Notes under the pieces: generated by a model
Seen by the model: the letters and a program-made list of their open reading frames with translations, nothing else
What the model was told of the DNA's origin: nothing
Databases searched by the model: none
Program-made: the position numbers and the translations under genes
Part shown: positions 5,015-8,117 of the stretch, in pieces
Layout of the letters: each line of letters begins with the position of its first letter
Position numbering within the stretch: the first letter of the stretch is position 1
Assembly (NCBI GenBank): GCA_002508545.1
Contig: DAVH01000025.1
Coordinates: forward strand, 18,562-26,678
Length of the DNA: 8,117 nt
Reading direction: 5' to 3'
Origin: Methanomassiliicoccus sp. UBA6
GTDB lineage: Archaea > Thermoplasmatota > Thermoplasmata > Methanomassiliicoccales > Methanomassiliicoccaceae

Positions 5015-6775
5015 TTATCGCTCCTCACCCTCACTGCTGTCGGAGGTGATGAGCTCGCAGAACCGGGTGTAGCCCTGCCTCACGGTGTTCCAAGAGAGGT
5101 ACACGATCACCACTGCCGCGGCCCCCACCGCGATCGTCCACACCGTGCCGAACAGCAGCTGCGGCAGGAAGGGCACGATGATCACCAGGATGAGCAGGAT
5201 CATGGCCACGGTCCCGAGGTTGGCGAACATCAGGTACACCGTCCTCTCGCTCGCCCTGGTCTCCTTAGGCGAGTCCATCACCAGGGCGGTCAGGCTCTTG
5301 GCGATGTGCTTCACGTGGGAGTACATGTTGTATACGATCGGCGCCAGGATCACCAGCAGCAACAGCAGCACCAGCTCCTGCGGGAGCAGGTTCAGCCCGG
5401 AGGCGGTGTTGGCGAAGGTCTCGGTGAGGTCGAACACCACCGTGAAGGTGATCATGACGGCCACGATCACCATGACGTCGACGAAGATGAGCCCGAGGCG
5501 CCTCCTGATCTCCCCCCGGGCGGGGTGGCTGGCCCTCGAGCCGTTGGACGCCGCGGCATGCACGTCGTCGATGCGGCCGAGGGCGCAGCGCACCCTCTCC
5601 GGCACCAGGCGGACGAGCGAGTCGAACAGCCGGGGCTGGTTCTTCGCTATCACCGGCATGATGATCATGGTCATCAGCGCGCCGCCGATGACCGCCGAGT
5701 AGTAGTCCTGCCCGACCGCCCCGGCGTCGAACGCGGTCTTGGCGATGATGAACGCGAACTCGCCCATGGCCACCAGGCTGGTCGCCACCAGGAAGCTGTC
5801 CCGGGCGGTCATGTTGGCGATGTAGCAGCCAAGCCACACGGTCGAGACCTTGCTGAGCGCGAACACGATGGCTATGATCGACGCCAGCACGATGTTCTGC
5901 ACGATGAGCTGGGGGGATATCTGCATCCCGATGGAGATGAAGAACACCGCCATGAACAGGTCCTTGACCGGCTCCACGTTGAGGACCATCTTGTGGCTGA
6001 ACTTCGAGATGGAGATCATCATCCCCATGATGAACGCCCCGATGGCGATCGAGAGCCCCATCTCCTGGGATATCGCGGCCATGGTGAAGCACAGCCCGAC
6101 GCCGACGATGAGGAGGATCTCCCCGGAGTACCGGCGGCCGATGTGGTCCATGATCCGGGGCACCAGGGCCATCCCGAACACCACGGAGAGGCCGATGAAC
6201 AGGATGAGCCCGATGATCATGGCGATGGTGGAGCCTAGGGCCGGGGAGTCCCCGGCGAGCAGCGGAGCGGCCATGGTCAGGATGAGCACCTGGCCTACAT
6301 CCTCGAAGATGGTGATTGTGATGATCGACTTGGCCATCTCCCTGTCGATGTGCTTGGTCTCCTTCAGCACGCCGACGACCACCGCGGTGGAGGTGCCGGA
6401 GATGATCGCCCCGAGGAATATCGCCTGCAGGGTGTTCATGCCCAGCAATATGCCCGTGAGGTAGCCGGCCGCCACCACGATGGGCATCTGCAGGCAGACC
6501 ACGAACAGGAGCTTGGAGCCGGTGGCCCTCAGCTTCCGGATGTCTGTCTCCAGGCCGATGTAGAACATCAGGAGCACGATCCCGATGTCCGACAGCAAGG
6601 CAACGGTGTTGCCCTCCACCCATAACATCGGAAGCATGGTCGGGCCGAGCACGATGCCCGCAGCGAGGTAGCCGATTATGGGGGGCATCTTGATCTTGGT
6701 AAAAATGATCGAAAGGCCCCCCGCCAGCATCAGCAGGAGGGCGAGATCTATGACTACTCTTGTCACTTCAGCCAT
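5015..6775 (-). CDS. CPA2-type cation:proton antiporter with extra C-terminal membrane domain
   Basis: A 586-residue integral membrane protein. Residues 1-380 form the Na+/H+ exchanger-type core of about 12 segments. Recognisable stretches are PPIIGYLAAGIVLGP (31-45), GLETDIRKL (74-82), the SGTSTAVVV segment (126-134), TIFEDVGQVL with Glu158-Asp159 at the place of the ion-binding acidic pair, FFISIGMQI (278-286) and GEFAFIIA (338-345). These place it near the KefB/CPA2 group. Instead of a soluble TrkA/RCK nucleotide-binding tail it has a charged linker (about 381-427) and four further membrane segments (about 428-449, 465-485, 514-540 and 543-563). AGGAG at 6785-6789 is a suitable ribosome site for the ATG at 6773-6775. 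The transported ion (Na+ or K+) cannot be told from sequence. A terminator and the kinase promoter separate it from the downstream kinase. Confidence 0.92.
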   Translation of the reverse strand: MAEVTRVVIDLALLLMLAGGLSIIFTKIKMPPIIGYLAAGIVLGPTMLPMLWVEGNTVALLSDIGIVLLMFYIGLETDIRKLRATGSKLLFVVCLQMPIVVAAGYLTGILLGMNTLQAIFLGAIISGTSTAVVVGVLKETKHIDREMAKSIITITIFEDVGQVLILTMAAPLLAGDSPALGSTIAMIIGLILFIGLSVVFGMALVPRIMDHIGRRYSGEILLIVGVGLCFTMAAISQEMGLSIAIGAFIMGMMISISKFSHKMVLNVEPVKDLFMAVFFISIGMQISPQLIVQNIVLASIIAIVFALSKVSTVWLGCYIANMTARDSFLVATSLVAMGEFAFIIAKTAFDAGAVGQDYYSAVIGGALMTMIIMPVIAKNQPRLFDSLVRLVPERVRCALGRIDDVHAAASNGSRASHPARGEIRRRLGLIFVDVMVIVAVMITFTVVFDLTETFANTASGLNLLPQELVLLLLLVILAPIVYNMYSHVKHIAKSLTALVMDSPKETRASERTVYLMFANLGTVAMILLILVIIVPFLPQLLFGTVWTIAVGAAAVVIVYLSWNTVRQGYTRFCELITSDSSEGEER

Positions 6776-6998
6776 TTCGGTGATCTCCTGCGTAACCCAT
6801 TCTCGTGCTCATTGCCCTCATCGTCATCGGCGACGAACCAGCGCAGGACCGGTCACGCGCGAACTCTCTTGATATGCTCCAGGCCCCTTAGGCACAGGTC
6901 TTTGAGCGAAGAACGACCGGTGCGGTGAAGTCCCGGACCCCTGTCGCGATGGCCGCCGGTAAAACGGTCCAGATGCTAATTTGCACAACAACACCATC

Positions 6999-7012
6999 CT
7001 ATAAAAAAATAT
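6999..7012 (+). promoter_or_regulatory. TATA box of the ArsA/Get3-like ATPase gene
   Basis: CTATAAAAAAATAT is the strongest A/T island in the intergenic region on the plus strand. Initiation about 25 bases later, near 7026-7032, would give a leader of roughly 80 to 120 bases depending on which start codon is used. The run also reads as A/T-rich on the other strand and might serve the antiporter with a long leader, which is less likely. Confidence 0.6.
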
Positions 7013-7040
7013 TCGAAACGCTCAATGCCTCCCTGGCCAA

Positions 7041-7095
7041 GTGGTCCGCGGCGGGCCGTGTGCGCCGTTGTCCGGACCGCCTCCGGGCACCCCGG
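7041..7095 (+). other. Structured leader: two GC-rich potential hairpins
   Basis: GTGGTCCG (7041-7048) can pair with CGGACCGC (7073-7080) with one G-U wobble. Inside the loop GGCG (7050-7053) can pair with CGCC (7063-7066). Just after it CCGGG (7083-7087) pairs with CCCGG (7091-7095) over a three-base loop. The hairpins lie in the predicted leader between the TATA box and the ATPase start. They could affect translation or stability, but chance pairing is possible in such GC-rich sequence. Confidence 0.35.
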
Positions 7096-7145
7096 CGACA
7101 GAAAGGATAATGGCGGAGGTAAGCGTTCGAATAAGGGAGACAATG

Positions 7146-8063
7146 ATGAACCCGTCAGGCTTGACCGAGCTCGTCGAGAGCAAGAAGTTCCTTTTCTTCG
7201 GGGGCAAGGGAGGGGTGGGGAAGACCACCATGGCGTCGGCCACCGCCACCTGGCTCGCCGACCACGGCTACAAGACGCTCATCGTGGCCACCGATCCCAC
7301 GGTGTCGCTGTCGGCGATATATGAGCAGGATATCGGTGAAACGGACCTAACGGTCATCGAGGGACAGCAGAACCTGTGCGGGCTGAACATCAACCCCAAG
7401 AAGGCGATGGGGGTCTTCCAGAGCCGCATGAACGACATGATGGAAGGATTCTCCACCCTGTTCGGCTCCGAGCTCCTGTCCACCCCGTGCACCGAGGAGA
7501 TTGCCGCCTTCGACCAGTTCGTCAGCCACATGGCCGATACCGAGCACGACAAGGTGGTCTTCGACACCGCGCCCACCGGGCACACCCTCAGGGAGCTGAG
7601 CATGCCCTTCGACTGGTCGGGGTACATCGCCAACCAGATCGAGAGCCGCAAGGAGCTCTCGGAGCTGATGGGCTTCGTGTACGACGAGAACATGATCAAC
7701 GACCTGAGGAAGGAGAAGGAGCGGTACGACGCGGCGGTGCGCGCGCTGTCGGACCGGTCGATATCGGCCTTCAACCTCGTCCTGCTGCCGGAGAAGCTGC
7801 CGGTCGACGAGACGGAGAGGGCGGTCGAGGACCTGGGGACCTTCGGGATCAAGGTGCCCGGCCTCATCATCAATGAGGTCATCCCCCGCGAGGTGCTCCA
7901 GGGGAACTGGTTCCTCGAGCGTCGCCGGGCCACCCAGGACAAGTACCTGGCGATCATCGAGGAGAAGTTCAAGGACATGATCCGCCAGGAGGTCCCGCTG
8001 TTCGAGACCGACATCTACGGCGTGGAGAACCTCCGCAAGGTCGGCAAGGTTCTGTACGGATGA
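7146..8063 (+). CDS. ArsA/Get3-family ATPase
   Basis: A 305-residue cytosolic ATPase from ATG 7146. The deviant Walker A GGKGGVGKTT (19-28) has both the signature Lys21 and Lys26. Switch I is ATDPTVSLS (48-56) and switch II DTAPTGHTLREL (140-151), the last being characteristic of ArsA/Get3. The C-terminus VPLFETDIYGVENL matches the family's closing segment. It is a single-domain form, as in Get3, and should act as a dimer. There is no CxxC zinc motif; the only cysteines are Cys78 and Cys115. The TDPAHS of typical members reads TDPTVS here. Functions in the family are tail-anchored protein targeting and arsenite-pump ATPase; no arsB or arsR lies in the window, so a Get3-like or redox-chaperone role is more likely (inference). 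GGGAG at 7135-7139 supports 7146; ATG 7110, with AAGG before it, is an alternative adding 12 residues. GTG 7041 would add a Pro/Gly-rich stretch unlike the family. Confidence 0.88.
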   Translation: MNPSGLTELVESKKFLFFGGKGGVGKTTMASATATWLADHGYKTLIVATDPTVSLSAIYEQDIGETDLTVIEGQQNLCGLNINPKKAMGVFQSRMNDMMEGFSTLFGSELLSTPCTEEIAAFDQFVSHMADTEHDKVVFDTAPTGHTLRELSMPFDWSGYIANQIESRKELSELMGFVYDENMINDLRKEKERYDAAVRALSDRSISAFNLVLLPEKLPVDETERAVEDLGTFGIKVPGLIINEVIPREVLQGNWFLERRRATQDKYLAIIEEKFKDMIRQEVPLFETDIYGVENLRKVGKVLYG

Positions 8064-8099
8064 GCGACCGGGGTCCCGGGCCAGGCGATGCGGCGAAGC

Positions 8100-8110
8100 T
8101 ATCTATACCG
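8100..8110 (+). promoter_or_regulatory. TATA-like box at the right edge
   Basis: TATCTATACCG follows the ATPase gene by about 37 bases and resembles the TATA box at 1692-1703 (shared TATACCG). It probably belongs to a plus-strand gene beginning outside the window. No start codon is visible to confirm it. Confidence 0.4.
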
Positions 8111-8117
8111 CCACCCC

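Larger units (their letters stand above)
6776..7142. other. Divergent intergenic region between antiporter and ATPase genes
   Basis: About 370 bases without a gene I can support. From left to right it holds the antiporter ribosome site (6785-6789), a weak minus-strand TATA-like CATATCAAG near 6868-6876, two copies of GACCGGT (6847-6853 and 6915-6921), the plus-strand TATA box (6999-7012) and a GC-rich leader with potential hairpins (7041-7095). No tRNA, CRISPR or mobile-element remnant was seen. Short open frames here read as low-complexity protein and cross the promoter. Confidence 0.6.

Noticed and set aside
5265..6623. Long open frames (over 300 codons) within and opposite the antiporter gene
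   Set aside because: Their translations are His/Arg/Gly/Asp-rich low-complexity sequence, while the antiporter frame gives a coherent membrane protein.
6847..6921. Two GACCGGT copies 68 bases apart upstream of the antiporter
   Set aside because: A 7-base GC-rich repeat can easily arise by chance here, and the flanking bases do not match.
6925..7110. A possible 61-residue small protein in the divergent intergenic region
   Set aside because: It runs through the ATPase TATA box and the GC-rich hairpins, has no good ribosome site, and changes composition part way.
8068..8079. Inverted repeat CCGGG-GT-CCCGG after the ATPase gene as a terminator
   Set aside because: The loop is too short for all pairs to form and no T tract follows, so it lacks the form of an archaeal or bacterial terminator.
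1..8117. CRISPR array, tRNA or rRNA gene, insertion sequence, toxin-antitoxin or phage genes
   Set aside because: I looked for regular repeats, tRNA-like T-loop motifs, transposase motifs and terminal inverted repeats and saw none; the region reads as ordinary chromosomal DNA.

Overview
The window looks like a GC-rich archaeal chromosome. Genes are tightly packed. Several starts are preceded at about 25-30 bases by short A/T-rich TATA boxes that stand out against the GC-rich background, and start codons often follow purine-rich GGAG-type ribosome sites. The gene set (PaaK with a tandem-ACT partner, YbhB-type PEBP proteins, hemerythrin, rubredoxin, an HDxxN-type sensor kinase, an ArsA/Get3-like ATPase) fits an anaerobic euryarchaeote. 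A GC-rich member of the Thermoplasmata/Methanomassiliicoccales type is a plausible guess, but the lineage is inference and no marker gene here settles it.

Layout, left to right. (1) Positions 1-1646, plus strand: the 3' end of a phenylacetate-CoA ligase-like gene, a tandem-ACT protein whose start overlaps the ligase stop, and an S66-family serine peptidase (LD-carboxypeptidase/MccF type) with a complete Ser-Glu-His triad. These three look like one operon. (2) Positions 1694-2729, plus strand: a promoter and two tandem YbhB/YbcL-type PEBP genes. The second keeps the family's binding-site motifs; the first has lost two of them. (3) Positions 2741-3471, plus strand: a promoter, a hemerythrin-domain protein and, overlapping its stop by ATGA, a 54-residue rubredoxin. 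This pair suggests oxygen or peroxide handling with a dedicated electron carrier. (4) Positions 3478-6775, minus strand: a REC-PAS-histidine kinase protein with its own promoter, preceded by a CPA2-type cation/proton antiporter carrying an extra C-terminal membrane domain. The gap between them holds a poly-T terminator for the antiporter, a 16-bp dyad and the kinase TATA box. (5) Positions 6776-8063: a divergent intergenic region, then a plus-strand ArsA/Get3-like ATPase with a long leader that can fold into GC-rich hairpins. A further TATA-like box sits at the right edge.

How the genes may work together: the hemerythrin-rubredoxin pair reads as a redox module, and the antiporter and kinase as an ion-homeostasis and sensing module. 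The PaaK-ACT-peptidase operon suggests aryl- or acyl-acid activation with ligand sensing by the ACT protein. A link between these modules is not shown by the sequence. The most notable points are the degenerate PEBP paralogue, the atypical receiver domain of the kinase, the dyad and repeat cluster upstream of it, and the structured leader of the ATPase gene.
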